Of a stretch of DNA of 64,000 nt, positions 45,435-56,238 are shown piece after piece (the first letter of the stretch is position 1; each line of letters opens with the position of its first letter). The stretch is from Candidatus Paracaedibacteraceae bacterium (lineage in GTDB: Bacteria > Pseudomonadota > Alphaproteobacteria > Paracaedibacterales > CAIOTO01): positions 145,491 to 209,490 of the forward strand of contig JAUYTZ010000013.1 in assembly GCA_030694965.1 (NCBI GenBank), given 5' to 3'. The notes beneath the pieces were generated by a model that saw only the letters and a list, made by a program, of their open reading frames with translations, had not been told where the DNA came from and ran no database searches. The translations under genes and the position numbers were made by a program.

Positions 45435-45814
45435 AAAAACCTACATTTTGGTTTCTTACGGTTTCATTTTGTGTTGGCATGGTTCTTTTTCGCATTAAGT
45501 ACGAAGTAATTGCACTTGAGCAACATAATGTTCGTGTTAAAACAGACATTCAATTAAACAAAAATGCTATTCATATCCTAAAAGCAGAGCTAACTCATTT
45601 AAACGACCCCAAGCGATTGCAAACGTTAAGTCAAAAATACTTAAGCGATTTAAAACCAATAGTAAGTCACCAAATGATTACATTTCAAGACATGACAAAT
45701 CCGATGCGAAGCGAGAAAATAGAGTCTGTCGAAAAAGGAACGCACCAAAATGCGCTTGATGCTTACATTAATTCTTCTTTAAATGAAAATGAAAACGAAG
45801 GAGTACATGCATGA
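45428..45814 (+). CDS. ftsL: Cell-division protein FtsL
   Basis: This 128-residue bitopic protein fits FtsL, which with FtsB and FtsQ activates FtsWI septal synthesis. One membrane helix is at about 5-23 (FWFLTVSFCVGMVLFRIKY), followed by a leucine-zipper-like coiled coil (residues 25-70). FtsL sequences are weakly conserved, and the call rests strongly on location: it overlaps rsmH by seven bases and ftsI by four. The last 45 residues are acidic and probably flexible. Confidence 0.85.
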   Translation: MLKKPTFWFLTVSFCVGMVLFRIKYEVIALEQHNVRVKTDIQLNKNAIHILKAELTHLNDPKRLQTLSQKYLSDLKPIVSHQMITFQDMTNPMRSEKIESVEKGTHQNALDAYINSSLNENENEGVHA

Positions 45815-47568
45815 AAAACTTCATACAAAAGCCCTTTCAAGCATTAAATAGGCATCTCGGTTTGTGGAAAGAGGCTGTTCACCAAGCATCCCTTATAGAA
45901 ATGGCGCGCCAACGTGTTTTTTCTGCAGGCATTGTTATGGCTGTCGCATACATTGTGATAGCAGGCCGCTTGATTGATGTCATGGCTCTTCAATCTTCAA
46001 AAAAAATTGATTTGAGCGCAATTCCAGCTGAAGTTAATCCTTTTCCTCGTGGAGATATTTTTGACCGTAATGGCAATATATTGGCCACACATCTTGTTAC
46101 GGCCTCTCTTTATACAAATGCAAAAGTAGTTTTAAATGCAAAAGATGCAGCAAAAAAATTAGCAACTCTTTTTCCCGAAGTAGGGTATGACACCTTTTTT
46201 AATAGACTAACATCCGGAAAAGGTTTCAATTGGCTTGTGCGTCATATTCCGCCACGTATGCAGCAGGCTGTAAATGAGCTTGGCATTCCAGGCGTTTATT
46301 TACAAACAGATTATAAGCGTGTTTATCCATACGCTGAGTTAACTTCACATATCGTTGGGTATTGCGGCATTGATAATTCTGGACTTGCTGGCATAGAACA
46401 ATTCTATGATGAAAAACTTACAAAATCCACTGAGAACATACAACTATCTATTGACATACGCCTACAACACATTGTGCATGACGTCCTTATAAATGCCATT
46501 GAAGAGTTTAATGCTGAAGGCGCAAATGCCATGGTGATGGACATCAAAACGGGTGAAATGCTTGCTATGGTATCTCTTCCAGATTTTGATCCAAATCGTC
46601 TAAACAGTGTTAAAGCTGAATCCACATTTAATCGCAACACACTTGGTGTTTATGAACCAGGATCTACATTTAAAATTTTGAACACAGCTATTGCACTTGA
46701 AAGTGGGAGTGCTACAGTCAACAGCATTTTTGATGCAAGTGCGCCTGTACGCATTGGGCGCTTTAAAATCACAGATTTTAAAGGTAAGAATCGCCCTATG
46801 ACCTTGACAGAAGGTTTGGTTTATTCATCTAATATCGTTTCTATTAAAGTTGCTCAACGATTTGGCATCCATCTTCAAAAAGAATACTTTAAAAGGTTTG
46901 GTATTATGCAAGCAACATTGCTTGAAATTCCTGAAATTGGCAAACCTCTCATTCCAACTGTTTGGAAAGAACCAACACTAATGACAGCTTCTTATGGTTA
47001 TGGAATTGCTGTTACGCCGCTTCAAATCATGTCAGCAATTGGAACTGTTATTAATGAAGGCGTACAAGTAAAGCCAACGCTTATGTATCAATCAGATGAA
47101 GCACGTAAAGAACTTTTCATAAAACAAAAAGAAACAGCGCCTATTATATCAGCGCGAACATCAGAAGCTATTCGTGAAATGCTTCGCATGATTGTGCGCA
47201 ATGCACAAGTGCGAGTCATTGATGTTTCTGGATATGAAGTATTCGGCAAAACAGGCACAGCTTTACAAAACAAAGGTCACGGTTATAGCGGAAAAACAAG
47301 AAATACATTCTTTGTTGGTGGATTTCCTATGAATAACCCACAAGTAATGGTTGTTGTTATGCTTGATGATGCTAAGGCTTCTGCTAAAACACATAACTAC
47401 GCAACAGCTGGCTGGAATGCAGCACCAACAGCTGGAAAAATAATCGAGCGTATAGCACCAGTATTAGGCCTACAACCAACAGACGAAGAAACGCAAATCA
47501 AACATATCCGTATTGATGAACCACCATCTCAAGGATTTATTAGGACATCGTTAAAAAACCAAAATTAA
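45811..47568 (+). CDS. ftsI: Septal peptidoglycan transpeptidase FtsI (PBP3)
   Basis: FtsI cross-links septal peptidoglycan in complex with FtsW. The 585 residues have a short cytoplasmic N-terminus, a membrane helix near 35-55, a dimerisation domain with RGDIFDRNGN, and the transpeptidase domain with STFK (Ser285-Lys288), SSN (339-341) and KTG (480-482). The active site is complete. The downstream murE, murF, mraY, murD, ftsW and murG of a normal dcw cluster are not here. The cluster breaks off 117 bp before a convergent broken protease gene. Confidence 0.97.
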   Translation: MKNFIQKPFQALNRHLGLWKEAVHQASLIEMARQRVFSAGIVMAVAYIVIAGRLIDVMALQSSKKIDLSAIPAEVNPFPRGDIFDRNGNILATHLVTASLYTNAKVVLNAKDAAKKLATLFPEVGYDTFFNRLTSGKGFNWLVRHIPPRMQQAVNELGIPGVYLQTDYKRVYPYAELTSHIVGYCGIDNSGLAGIEQFYDEKLTKSTENIQLSIDIRLQHIVHDVLINAIEEFNAEGANAMVMDIKTGEMLAMVSLPDFDPNRLNSVKAESTFNRNTLGVYEPGSTFKILNTAIALESGSATVNSIFDASAPVRIGRFKITDFKGKNRPMTLTEGLVYSSNIVSIKVAQRFGIHLQKEYFKRFGIMQATLLEIPEIGKPLIPTVWKEPTLMTASYGYGIAVTPLQIMSAIGTVINEGVQVKPTLMYQSDEARKELFIKQKETAPIISARTSEAIREMLRMIVRNAQVRVIDVSGYEVFGKTGTALQNKGHGYSGKTRNTFFVGGFPMNNPQVMVVVMLDDAKASAKTHNYATAGWNAAPTAGKIIERIAPVLGLQPTDEETQIKHIRIDEPPSQGFIRTSLKNQN

Positions 47569-47685
47569 AACAGCTCTACAGCTAATAAACGTGCACAAAC
47601 AAAAACAATATATTTAAGTCATGTGCAAAGGATTTTCTCTATCTTCGACAAGGTTTGTTTGTATCAGAGGCTTCCTTTGTTATTG

Positions 47686-49338
47686 TTAAGCGTTAGTCGC
47701 CATTTCTGAATCCGCACTTATAATTGTATTAGGATTACGCATGCCCATAAGCATCCCCTCCACTTGCTTTTGAAATTGATTCAAAAAATCATCTTGTCCT
47801 TGCTGGTCTGAAATAAATGGGTGAGAGTCTTCCTTTTGCATATTTAGATTGTTTTTTATTTTGTTATTATTCATGATTGATTCCTGTTTACTATTAAAAG
47901 TAAGTTGAATTTGCCGACCATTTCGCACCAAAAGTAAATCAAAAAAATCGTCTGGTGTTTTTTTCTCTAAAACTTCTTTTAAATCATCAGGCTTACTAAG
48001 AACTTTTCCATTCATTTTTAATAATAAATCCCCTTTTTCTATAAGAGCAGCTCTTCTTGAAAAAGAAAAACCCATATCCAATTGTGGATCAAAACCATTT
48101 AAAACAACAAGTCCTTTTGTATCTGAAGGAAGTTTTAATTTTTCGGAAACTTCGGGCGTCAATTCCAATATTTGAAGCCCTGAAAGAAAATGATTCCCCG
48201 ATAGTAATACAGTGCTCATACCAAAACTTTTGGGTTTTGGAACAGGTCTAACAATTAATTTAACAAACTTTTTAGCACGCCAAACAAGCATTTCAACAGG
48301 TAACTTTGGATCAATCACAGCTTCACGCAGACGCAAATCTTCTACCATTTCAACAGCGATGTCATTAATAGATACAATAACGTCATTTTTCTCAAGCCCT
48401 GCTTCTTTCACAGGGGTTGCACTAGATACTTTGGAAACAAGCAAACCGCCCCGATATGTAAAACCTAACTCGTGCATAGCCTCCACATCCTCATGTGACA
48501 GTGGCTTTAAATCATAAATACCAAACCATGCTCCTTTAATTTTCTTAAAAAATTTATTTAAGTAATCAGTGATAGAATCTATTGATATTGAAAAACCTAT
48601 AGCAGATGCATTAGAAAGCATAGCATTATTAATCCCCACAAGATTGCCACGCTTGTCAACTAATGCGCCTCCAGAATTTCCAGGGTTTACTGCGGCATTG
48701 TGCTGTAAAACAACAAAAGACGAACCATCCATTGGGTTTTTTAGCCGCCGTTTAGATGCAGAAATAACCCCATTTGTGAATGTCTGTCCTAAATTAAGCG
48801 CATTCCCTAGTGCTGCAACCGGCATACCGTTTTTCACTTTTTTAAAAGAACCTATCTTTAAAAATGGAAGCTTAACGTTACCAAGTTTTTAAATTTCTAA
48901 AATTGCCAAATCAATTTCAGGATAGCTTGCAACAATTTTTGTTGAAAATTTACGGTTATCCGGTAAGTGTATGGTGATTTTATCGGCATTAGTCACGACA
49001 TGTGCGCAAGTTAATAAATAGCCATCACTGCTAATAATAACAGCAGACCCACATGAATTTGTTATTTCGTGAAGAGGCTTACCGGATATTGGATCAATAG
49101 ACTGAAAATAACGCTTATAAAGAGGATCACGCAAGAATACATTTTTAACAGATTCTGTTTGCACATCAACAACTGCCTTTGATGTGACTTCGGCCAATTT
49201 TGAAAAATCACCATTTTCAATGAGAACAGGCTCGTTTCCTGTCGCTATCTCAAAAAAAGCCTGAGGTTTAGAAACCACAGGCTTAACATAAAAAAGTATA
49301 AATAATACAGATGAGAAGATTAAAAAAATATTTTTCAT
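47686..49338 (-). pseudogene. HtrA/DegP-family serine protease interrupted by an in-frame stop
   Basis: Two frames in the same phase together encode a full HtrA protease of about 550 codons: signal peptide (49338 to about 49270), protease domain and two PDZ domains (about 48500-47900), then a charged tail. They are split by one TAA at 48889-48891, just after DLAILEI; reading continues KLGNVKLPFLKIGSF in the same frame up to a GTG at 48837 and beyond. All catalytic residues remain: His in LTCAHVV, Asp in EIDLAI and Ser in NPGNSGGAL. A single base change from AAA, GAA or CAA could explain it. The shorter downstream part alone would lack His and Asp. It follows rplQ on the same strand. Confidence 0.85.
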
Positions 49339-49398
49339 TGTATTTAATAGCTTTTAAATTACTAAAACTATTCTAAACTAAAAATGCTTAATGTAACT

Positions 49399-49791
49399 TT
49401 AATCGTTAGTAGAAACAATTTCTATTTTTGTTGGATCAAAATCAACGAGTTGAATAATAGCCATAGGTGCATTGTCGCCATAACGGAAACCAGCTTTAAT
49501 AATACGTGTGTAACCACCCGCACGTTCCGCGAAACGTGGAGAAATTACAGACATTAATTTTGTTACAGACGCTTCTGAACCAATACGTGAAATAGCCAAA
49601 CGACGTGTCGACAAATCTGTTGATTTACACATTGTTATATATTTTTCAATAATTGGACGAAGTTCTTTTGCCTTAGGCAAAGTTGTTTGAATGTGTTCAT
49701 GTTCTACAAGAGCTTGAACCATATTTTTGAACATTGCTTTACGGTGAGACGATGTTCTATTGAGTTTACGACCACTAATTTTATGACGCAT
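49399..49791 (-). CDS. rplQ: 50S ribosomal protein L17
   Basis: L17 lies near the peptide exit tunnel. The 130 residues start [20 protein letters not shown], the usual family block. It is the last gene of the alpha operon, 14 bases after rpoA. No clear terminator follows, and the htrA gene starts after it in the same orientation in reverse order, so read-through is possible. Confidence 0.98.
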   Translation of the reverse strand: MRHKISGRKLNRTSSHRKAMFKNMVQALVEHEHIQTTLPKAKELRPIIEKYITMCKSTDLSTRRLAISRIGSEASVTKLMSVISPRFAERAGGYTRIIKAGFRYGDNAPMAIIQLVDFDPTKIEIVSTND

Positions 49792-49805
49792 TTTTCTTTT
49801 ATTCC

Positions 49806-50825
49806 TTAATTAAACGGATCTTCAACACTACGTGCAAGTTCTTCTACATTTTCTGGTGGCCAATTTGGAATTGTCATTCCAAAACCAAGGCCCATATGCG
49901 CAAGGACTTCTTTTATTTCATTAAGTGACTTACGACCGAAGTTGGGTGTTTTTAACATTTCACCTTCAGTTTTTTGTACAAGATCACCAATATAGAAAAT
50001 ATTTTCAGTCTTTAGGCAATTAGCAGAACGAACAGATAACTCCAATTCATCAACTTTTTTCAGAAGATACTTGCTAAATGTAATGTTTTCTTTATTTTCT
50101 TTTGACTCTGAAACTTGTGGTTCATCAAAATTAATAAACTGTTGGAACTGATGTTGCATAATACGCGCAGCATAAGCAACAGCATCATCAGGCTTAATAG
50201 AACCATCAGTATCAACACGAATAGTTAATTTATCATAGTCAGTACGTTGACCAACACGAGTTTGCTCTACACGATATATAACGCGCTTAACAGGACTGAA
50301 AATTGCATCAATTGGAATAAGCCCAATTGGTTTATCTTCAAACTGTTGCTGAGCCGCTGGAACATAACCTTTACCTGTTTGCACAGTAAATTCCATATTC
50401 AACAAAGCACCATCATCAACCGTACAGATAACTGTATCAGGGTCTAAAATTTCAATGCCTGCAACTGGTTGGATATCGCCAGCAGTAACAACACAAGGAC
50501 CTTTTACATTTAAACGCATTCTTTTTGGTAATTCGCTTTGCATGCGAATTGCTATTGTTTTTAGGTTTAGAACAATATCAGTTACATCTTCGCGAACACC
50601 TGGAACTGCTGAAAACTCATGGAGTACGCCATCAATCTTTACAGACGTAATCGCAGCACCTTGTAGAGATGATAACAAAACACGACGTAATGCATTTCCG
50701 AGTGTCATTCCATAACCACATTCCAATGGTTCAGCAACAATTTCTGCCGACCTTAAATCTTGAGTTAGGTAATGAACTGTTAATTTACCACTTTTAATTA
50801 AAGACTGCCAATTTTTTTCAATCAC
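49806..50825 (-). CDS. rpoA: DNA-directed RNA polymerase subunit alpha
   Basis: RpoA dimerises to nucleate assembly of RNA polymerase, and its C-terminal domain binds UP elements and activators. The 339 residues show the N-terminal assembly domain ([24 protein letters not shown]) and the CTD (about 250-320) with [20 protein letters not shown] and [14 protein letters not shown]. It is complete. It sits 21 bases after rpsK in the alpha operon. Confidence 0.98.
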   Translation of the reverse strand: MIEKNWQSLIKSGKLTVHYLTQDLRSAEIVAEPLECGYGMTLGNALRRVLLSSLQGAAITSVKIDGVLHEFSAVPGVREDVTDIVLNLKTIAIRMQSELPKRMRLNVKGPCVVTAGDIQPVAGIEILDPDTVICTVDDGALLNMEFTVQTGKGYVPAAQQQFEDKPIGLIPIDAIFSPVKRVIYRVEQTRVGQRTDYDKLTIRVDTDGSIKPDDAVAYAARIMQHQFQQFINFDEPQVSESKENKENITFSKYLLKKVDELELSVRSANCLKTENIFYIGDLVQKTEGEMLKTPNFGRKSLNEIKEVLAHMGLGFGMTIPNWPPENVEELARSVEDPFN

Positions 50826-50846
50826 AATTTCACCCGTTTCTATAAA

Positions 50847-51239
50847 TTATACGCGACGTCTTTTCGGAGGACGACAACCATTATGAGGAACAGGCGTCGA
50901 GTCACGAACTGATGTTATATTAAAACCTAGTGATTGAAGTGCACGAAGTGCAGTTTCACGACCAGATCCAGGGCCACATACAATAACGCGAACGTTTTTC
51001 AAACCATGTTCTGCTGCTTTTTTACCAGCGTCATCAGCTGCTATCTGTGCTGCATATGGTGTTGATTTACGCGCACCTTTAAAACCCATCATTCCAGCTG
51101 TTGACCAAGAAATTGCATTCCCTTGCTCATCTGTGATTGTGATTAATGTATTATTAAATGTTGAGTTTACGTATACAACGCCATTAACAACATTTTTCTT
51201 TTCACGACGCTTAACGCGCGCAACAGTTTTTTGTGCCAT
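50847..51239 (-). CDS. rpsK: 30S ribosomal protein S11
   Basis: S11 lies on the 30S platform near the mRNA exit. The 130 residues contain [16 protein letters not shown] and [18 protein letters not shown], and the C-terminal [12 protein letters not shown] is the family end. It follows rpsM by 12 bases in the alpha operon. Confidence 0.98.
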   Translation of the reverse strand: MAQKTVARVKRREKKNVVNGVVYVNSTFNNTLITITDEQGNAISWSTAGMMGFKGARKSTPYAAQIAADDAGKKAAEHGLKNVRVIVCGPGSGRETALRALQSLGFNITSVRDSTPVPHNGCRPPKRRRV

Positions 51240-51251
51240 TCTTAAATTACC

Positions 51252-51629
51252 TTATCTCGTCACTTTTTTCTTACCAGCAATCGCGACGGCTTTACCTTTA
51301 CGCGTACGAGCATTTGTATGCGTGCGTTGACCACGAACAGGCAAACCTTTACGATGGCGCAAACCACGGTAGCAACCAAGATCCATCAAACGCTTAACAT
51401 TCATTGAAACTTCACGGCGCAAGTCGCCTTCAACTTTAATATGCGCGTCAATATATTCGCGAATCTTAAGAATTTCATGATCTGACAATTGATTAACACG
51501 CTTTGACATGTCAATTTCAAGATCTTTCATAATTTGATTTGATTGATTCAAACCAATCCCATAAATATAGGTCAAACCTATCACGACTTTTTTTTGTGTC
51601 GGTACGTTTACACCAGCAATACGTGCCAT
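51252..51629 (-). CDS. rpsM: 30S ribosomal protein S13
   Basis: S13 is in the 30S head and bridges to the 50S subunit. The 125 residues start [15 protein letters not shown] and include the [20 protein letters not shown] block. It is the first gene of the classical alpha operon, 13 bases after adk; no terminator separates them. rpmJ, which precedes rpsM in many bacteria, is not here. Confidence 0.98.
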   Translation of the reverse strand: MARIAGVNVPTQKKVVIGLTYIYGIGLNQSNQIMKDLEIDMSKRVNQLSDHEILKIREYIDAHIKVEGDLRREVSMNVKRLMDLGCYRGLRHRKGLPVRGQRTHTNARTRKGKAVAIAGKKKVTR

Positions 51630-51642
51630 CTATCCAAACTCC

Positions 51643-52311
51643 TTATTCGGCAGCTACAAGCTTAATTTTTTTTAATAATGTTTTCTTGATACTCTCAACA
51701 GATTGAGCAGCATCAAGCCTAAATAAGACCCCTTGTGCATCGTAGTAGGACACGAGTGGTTCTGTTTCGGCATGATATACATCAAGACGCTTCTTAACAA
51801 CAAATTCATTGTCATCATCACGAACTTTAAAATCATGCGACCCACAAAAATCACAAACACCATCTTGTTGAGGTGAATTATAGTGCTTATGATAAACAGC
51901 ACCGCAGTCTGCACACATGAAACGGCCAGTTAGACGATTGACCAATTCTGCATCAGCGATGTCAAAGTATACAACTTTTTCAATCTGTTTTCTAGTCTTT
52001 TGTAAAAAATTTTCTAAAAGAACAGCTTGATTTAAAGTTCTAGGAAAACCATCCAATATAACTCTTTTTTCGGAACTAATATTTTTTAATTTTTCTTCAA
52101 GTAAATTAAAAACAACTTCATCACACACAATTAAGCCAGCATCAATCAGTGATTTAGCATATAAACCACATTCTGATCCTTCAGCAATCGCGTCCCTTAA
52201 TAATTGACCTGTTGACAAATGAATAACATGTTCTTTATATGTGTCTGCAAGCACTTGCGCTTGCGTACCTTTTCCTGAACCAGGAGCACCTAAAAAAACA
52301 ATAAAATTCAT
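51643..52311 (-). CDS. adk: Adenylate kinase with zinc-binding lid
   Basis: Adk interconverts ATP + AMP and 2 ADP. The 222 residues contain GAPGSGKGTQAQ (P-loop), the AMP-binding region with DGFPRTLNQA, and a long-type lid. The lid has four cysteines arranged CADC...CDFC, a zinc-stabilised form better known in Gram-positives but found in several alphaproteobacteria. The location after secY (two bases) is the conserved spc arrangement. Confidence 0.97.
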   Translation of the reverse strand: MNFIVFLGAPGSGKGTQAQVLADTYKEHVIHLSTGQLLRDAIAEGSECGLYAKSLIDAGLIVCDEVVFNLLEEKLKNISSEKRVILDGFPRTLNQAVLLENFLQKTRKQIEKVVYFDIADAELVNRLTGRFMCADCGAVYHKHYNSPQQDGVCDFCGSHDFKVRDDDNEFVVKKRLDVYHAETEPLVSYYDAQGVLFRLDAAQSVESIKKTLLKKIKLVAAE

Positions 52312-52313
52312 AG

Positions 52314-53663
52314 TTATACGAGGGCTCCTCGTGAGCGTGCTTTTTTAATGAGCCCTTCATATTGATGAGCCACCAAATGGGACTGAACTTGACCGATTGT
52401 ATCAATAGTTGTACTTACAACAATCAAGATGCTTGTTCCACCAAAATAAAATGGTAAAGCAACCTGCGATAAGATAATTTCAGGCAATATACAGATTGAC
52501 GCAAGATAGAGCGCACCAACAACAGTTAGGCGTGTCATAACAAAATCAATATACTGGGCAGTTTGAGCACCAGGGCGAATACCAGGGATATAACTACCAG
52601 ACTTACGTAAGTTTTCAGCAGTTTCAGCAGGATTAAACATGATCGCTGTATAAAAGAAAGCAAAGAAGATAATCATTATGACAAAGGACAACATGTACAA
52701 TGGTTGACCATGTGCCATGACACTCGCAATCTTACCCCAAACAGAAGAAGGATCTCCTCCACCAGCAAAACCAATAATTGTTGTTGGCATCAATAGAATT
52801 GATGAAGCAAAAATTGGAGGAATGACACCAGCACTGTTAATTTTTAATGGCAAATGAGTGGATTGGCTTGAAGCAGGCATGTTTGCTGACATCTGACGCT
52901 TTGGATATTGGATAGGAATACGGCGTTGTGCCTTTTCCATAAACACGATGTAGCCAATAACGGAAATAACCATTAAAAACACACCTAAAATAATAAATGT
53001 AGAAAGTGAGCCTTGTTGGCCAAGTTGTAATGTTTGAATAAGGGCCTGCGGTAAATTTGCGACGATACCCGAGAAAATAATTAAAGAAGTTCCATTACCA
53101 ATACCACGAGATGTAATTTGCTCACCAAGCCATACAACAAACATTGTTCCACCCGTTAAGGTCACAACAGTTGAAAGCCTAAAAAAGAAGCCAGCATCAA
53201 TAACTGCTGAACCTGAATACCCAGACATTTTTTCAAGACCAATCGCAATGCCATAGGCCTGAATAACAGCTAAGAATACTGTGCCGTAACGTGTATATTG
53301 GTTAAGTTTTTTGCGCCCAGACTCACCTTCTTTTTTTAAAGATTCAAGATGAGGAGAAATTGTTGTCATTAACTGAACAATAATACTCGCAGAAATATAA
53401 GGCATGATGTTAAGTGAGAATACAGTCATACGACCAATGGCACCACCAGAAAACATATCCAGAATTCCCAAAATCCCGCCTGAGTGGGATTTTGTAAATT
53501 CTGCGATAATAAGTGGATTTATGCCAGGAATTGTAATATATGTCCCCAAACGAAAGATGACGAGAGCACATAATGTAAACATTATACGCTTTTTGAGGTC
53601 TTCTGCCTTAGAAAAAGATGCTAAAGAGATTCCTGAGGCTAACTGCTCAATTGCTGAGGACAT
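52314..53663 (-). CDS. secY: Protein translocase channel SecY
   Basis: SecY is the ten-helix channel for protein export and membrane insertion, working with SecE, SecG, SecA and SRP. The 449 residues show the family stretches GTYITIPGINP, FSLNIMPYISASIIVQL, SGIVANLPQA and GGTSILIVVSTTIDT. It ends the spc operon before adk, 13 bases after rplO. Ffh, encoded at 28 kb, targets substrates to it. Confidence 0.98.
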   Translation of the reverse strand: MSSAIEQLASGISLASFSKAEDLKKRIMFTLCALVIFRLGTYITIPGINPLIIAEFTKSHSGGILGILDMFSGGAIGRMTVFSLNIMPYISASIIVQLMTTISPHLESLKKEGESGRKKLNQYTRYGTVFLAVIQAYGIAIGLEKMSGYSGSAVIDAGFFFRLSTVVTLTGGTMFVVWLGEQITSRGIGNGTSLIIFSGIVANLPQALIQTLQLGQQGSLSTFIILGVFLMVISVIGYIVFMEKAQRRIPIQYPKRQMSANMPASSQSTHLPLKINSAGVIPPIFASSILLMPTTIIGFAGGGDPSSVWGKIASVMAHGQPLYMLSFVIMIIFFAFFYTAIMFNPAETAENLRKSGSYIPGIRPGAQTAQYIDFVMTRLTVVGALYLASICILPEIILSQVALPFYFGGTSILIVVSTTIDTIGQVQSHLVAHQYEGLIKKARSRGALV

Positions 53664-53676
53664 ATTTTTTGATTCC

Positions 53677-54141
53677 TTATTCCATTTCTAGTGTAATACC
53701 GGCTTTACCTGCAATTTCCTTCGCTTTTGTAGTAGCACGGGTAACAGCTAAAGTAATTTTTGCTTTTGGTTCACCATTTCCAAGTAAACTAAGAACTTTG
53801 ACTTTTTTCTGAACAAGGTCATTGTTTTTCAAAAATTCAAGGTCAATACGATCACCTGCTTTAATGGTACCGTTATCGATCATAACATTAACCATGTTAA
53901 AGTCAATTTCAGCCATTGGCAATGCATGAATATTTTTAAATCCACGCTTTGGCAAACGACGGTATAAAGGAGTTTGACCACCTTCAAAACCATTCATTGC
54001 ACAACCGTTACGTGCAGTTTGACCTTTACCACCACGTCCAGATGTTTTACCTAGACCTGATCCAAGACCACGACCGAGAAGCTTACGTACAACACGTGCA
54101 CCTTCGTTATCTTTAATTTCATTAATACGGAATTGTTGCAT
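53677..54141 (-). CDS. rplO: 50S ribosomal protein L15
   Basis: L15 connects several 23S rRNA domains during late 50S assembly. The 154 residues contain RKLLGRGLGSGLGKTSGRG near residue 20 and the FEGGQTPLYRRLPKRGFKN block. The glycine-rich N-terminus is normal. It lies two bases after rpmD and 13 before secY. Confidence 0.98.
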   Translation of the reverse strand: MQQFRINEIKDNEGARVVRKLLGRGLGSGLGKTSGRGGKGQTARNGCAMNGFEGGQTPLYRRLPKRGFKNIHALPMAEIDFNMVNVMIDNGTIKAGDRIDLEFLKNNDLVQKKVKVLSLLGNGEPKAKITLAVTRATTKAKEIAGKAGITLEME

Positions 54142-54143
54142 GA

Positions 54144-54350
54144 TTAATTCTCGAGAATTTCTACCATGTGTGCAGCCTTAATTAAAAGGCCACGTACACC
54201 AGGTGTATCTTGGAGTTCACGAACTCGGTTCATCTTACCCAAACCCAATCCTTTAAGGTATTCTTTTTGAACAGCTTCACGACGTTGTGGGCTACCAATT
54301 TGTTTTACCGTAATTGTGTTTGATGTTGCTTTTTTCTTTTTTTCAGCCAT
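54144..54350 (-). CDS. rpmD: 50S ribosomal protein L30
   Basis: The 68-residue L30 has an eight-residue basic leader, then [20 protein letters not shown] and the [17 protein letters not shown] core. The length is close to the short bacterial form. It sits between rpsE and rplO with two-base gaps on both sides. Confidence 0.96.
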   Translation of the reverse strand: MAEKKKKATSNTITVKQIGSPQRREAVQKEYLKGLGLGKMNRVRELQDTPGVRGLLIKAAHMVEILEN

Positions 54351-54352
54351 GA

Positions 54353-54916
54353 TTATTCACCCTTCGCAGTTTCTTTAGAAACTACTTTTGATCCGGTACC
54401 TTCACGACGAGCAACGATTTCACCGAGTTTTTTGCCAAGCTTGTTAGCAACTGAACGAGGAGAATTTACTGAGCGTAGTGCGTCAAAGGTTGCACGAACC
54501 ATGTTATGATAATTGGAGCTACCAACGGATTTGCTTACGACATCATGAAGACCTAGTGCTTCAAAAACCGCACGCATTGGGCCACCAGCGATAACACCGG
54601 TACCAGCAGGAGCTGAACGAAGGAACACTTCACCAGCGCCGTCACGACCACGTACATCATGGTGTAATGTCCTGCCTTCACGTAATGGAACGCGAATCAT
54701 TGCTTTTTTTGCCTTGTCGACAGCTTTTTTAACAGCATCAGGAACTTCACGGGCTTTACCTGAAGCGAATCCTACTCTGCCTTTTCCGTCACCAACGATT
54801 ACGAGTGCTGAAAAGCGAAGTATCTTACCACCTTTAACAACTTTCGTAACACGACGAACGCTAACGAGCTTTTCTACAAACTGCTCGTCACGTTGTTCTG
54901 ATGTATTTCGTGCCAT
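54353..54916 (-). CDS. rpsE: 30S ribosomal protein S5
   Basis: S5 acts in decoding fidelity and mRNA helicase activity of the 30S. The 187 residues show the double-stranded RNA-binding domain ([20 protein letters not shown]) and the second domain with [24 protein letters not shown]. The 20-residue C-terminal extension is Lys/Glu-rich. It lies 11 bases after rplR. Confidence 0.98.
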   Translation of the reverse strand: MARNTSEQRDEQFVEKLVSVRRVTKVVKGGKILRFSALVIVGDGKGRVGFASGKAREVPDAVKKAVDKAKKAMIRVPLREGRTLHHDVRGRDGAGEVFLRSAPAGTGVIAGGPMRAVFEALGLHDVVSKSVGSSNYHNMVRATFDALRSVNSPRSVANKLGKKLGEIVARREGTGSKVVSKETAKGE

Positions 54917-54927
54917 ATCTATCTATC

Positions 54928-55290
54928 CTAAAAAACTAAACCATTTTCGCGAGCACCATCTGCGAGTGCTTTAATGCGACCATGGTAAATAAAACCAGAG
55001 CGATCGAAAACCACTTCAGTGATTCCCTTTGCTTTTGCTTGTTCAGCCAAAAATTTTCCAACAAAAGTTGCAGCTTCTTTTGTACTACCAGATTTTAAAG
55101 AAGTTTTTGCTTCTTTTGAAACAGTAGATGCCGAAGCAAGTGTTACTGAATTTTTATCATCGATGATTTGGGCGTACATATGCTGGTTTGTGCGATGCAC
55201 CGTTAAGCGTAAGCGTCCAGCAGATACTTGCTTAATTTTTGTACGTTGACGTTGTTTCCTACGCTGACGGAGTTCTACGGAAGTGTTCAT
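54928..55290 (-). CDS. rplR: 50S ribosomal protein L18
   Basis: L18 binds 5S rRNA with L5. The 120 residues contain [18 protein letters not shown] and the C-terminal [22 protein letters not shown]. It shares one base with the end of rplF, so the two are translationally coupled. Confidence 0.98.
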   Translation of the reverse strand: MNTSVELRQRRKQRQRTKIKQVSAGRLRLTVHRTNQHMYAQIIDDKNSVTLASASTVSKEAKTSLKSGSTKEAATFVGKFLAEQAKAKGITEVVFDRSGFIYHGRIKALADGARENGLVF

Positions 55291-55823
55291 TATTTTTTCT
55301 TCCCTTCTTTTCTTACGACATACTCGCCTTCGCGAATTACACCTTTTCCTTTATAAGGCTCTGGCTTTCTGTAATTACGAATTTCTGCAACTACTTGACC
55401 CACCTGTTGTTTGCTTGAACCTGTAACGGTAATTTCAGTTGGCTTTTCGCATTTAGCTGTTATACCAGCAGGTAATATATATTCAACATCATGGCTAAAA
55501 CCAAGTTGAAGAACAACCTTATTACCAGCAACACTTGCCCTGTAACCAACGCCAACAAGGCTCAAGTTAACAGTAAATCCAGCGCTTACACCTTTAACCA
55601 TGTTAGCGATTGTGCGTTGTGCTGTTCCCCAAAGAGAACGAACGCGCATGCTCTGGTCTTTAGGAAGTAATTTTACTGAATTTTCAGTTTTTTCTAAAAG
55701 AACGCATTCAGGAAGTGAATAGGTTTCAGAACCCATTTTACCTTTAATTGTGATTTGACCATTGTCATTTGCAAATGAAACATCATTTGGAAGTACAATT
55801 TCATTTTTACCAACACGTGACAT
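55290..55823 (-). CDS. rplF: 50S ribosomal protein L6
   Basis: L6 stabilises the GTPase-associated centre near the sarcin-ricin loop. The 177 residues begin [12 protein letters not shown] and end with the conserved region [12 protein letters not shown]. Two repeated domains are present. It follows rpsH by 12 bases and shares its last base with rplR. Confidence 0.98.
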   Translation of the reverse strand: MSRVGKNEIVLPNDVSFANDNGQITIKGKMGSETYSLPECVLLEKTENSVKLLPKDQSMRVRSLWGTAQRTIANMVKGVSAGFTVNLSLVGVGYRASVAGNKVVLQLGFSHDVEYILPAGITAKCEKPTEITVTGSSKQQVGQVVAEIRNYRKPEPYKGKGVIREGEYVVRKEGKKK

Positions 55824-55835
55824 AATTGATATCTC

Positions 55836-56234
55836 CTAAAATACAGAACAGATCAATTCGCCACCGACATTTATCTGACGTGCTTGCACATCTGACATAA
55901 TACCTCGTGACGTTGATAAAATGTTAATCCCAAGGCCATTTGCAATTGGCTTAATGTCGCTAATTGCAACATAAACACGGCGACCTGGTTTTGATTTACG
56001 CTCAATTGTCGTAATTACGGGGTTACCCTCATAATACTTCAATTCAACATTGATCATGTCGATACCAGCGCGAACATTTTCACGAGCAAAACCGCGAATA
56101 TAACCTTCGGACTGTAAAACTGCTAGAATTGCTTCTTTTTCTTTAGAAGCAGGAACGATAACCGATTGCTTATTTGCTCTGTGAGCATTGCGAATTCGGG
56201 TAAGCATATCGCTAATTGGATCTGTCATAGTCAT
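55836..56234 (-). CDS. rpsH: 30S ribosomal protein S8
   Basis: S8 binds the central domain of 16S rRNA and in E. coli represses the spc operon. The 132 residues start MTMTDPISDMLTRIRN and end ISTSRGIMSDVQARQ... GGELICSVF, as expected. The second ATG (56228) is an alternative start that would shorten it by two residues. Four bases separate it from rpsN. Confidence 0.98.
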   Translation of the reverse strand: MTMTDPISDMLTRIRNAHRANKQSVIVPASKEKEAILAVLQSEGYIRGFARENVRAGIDMINVELKYYEGNPVITTIERKSKPGRRVYVAISDIKPIANGLGINILSTSRGIMSDVQARQINVGGELICSVF

Positions 56235-56238
56235 AATA

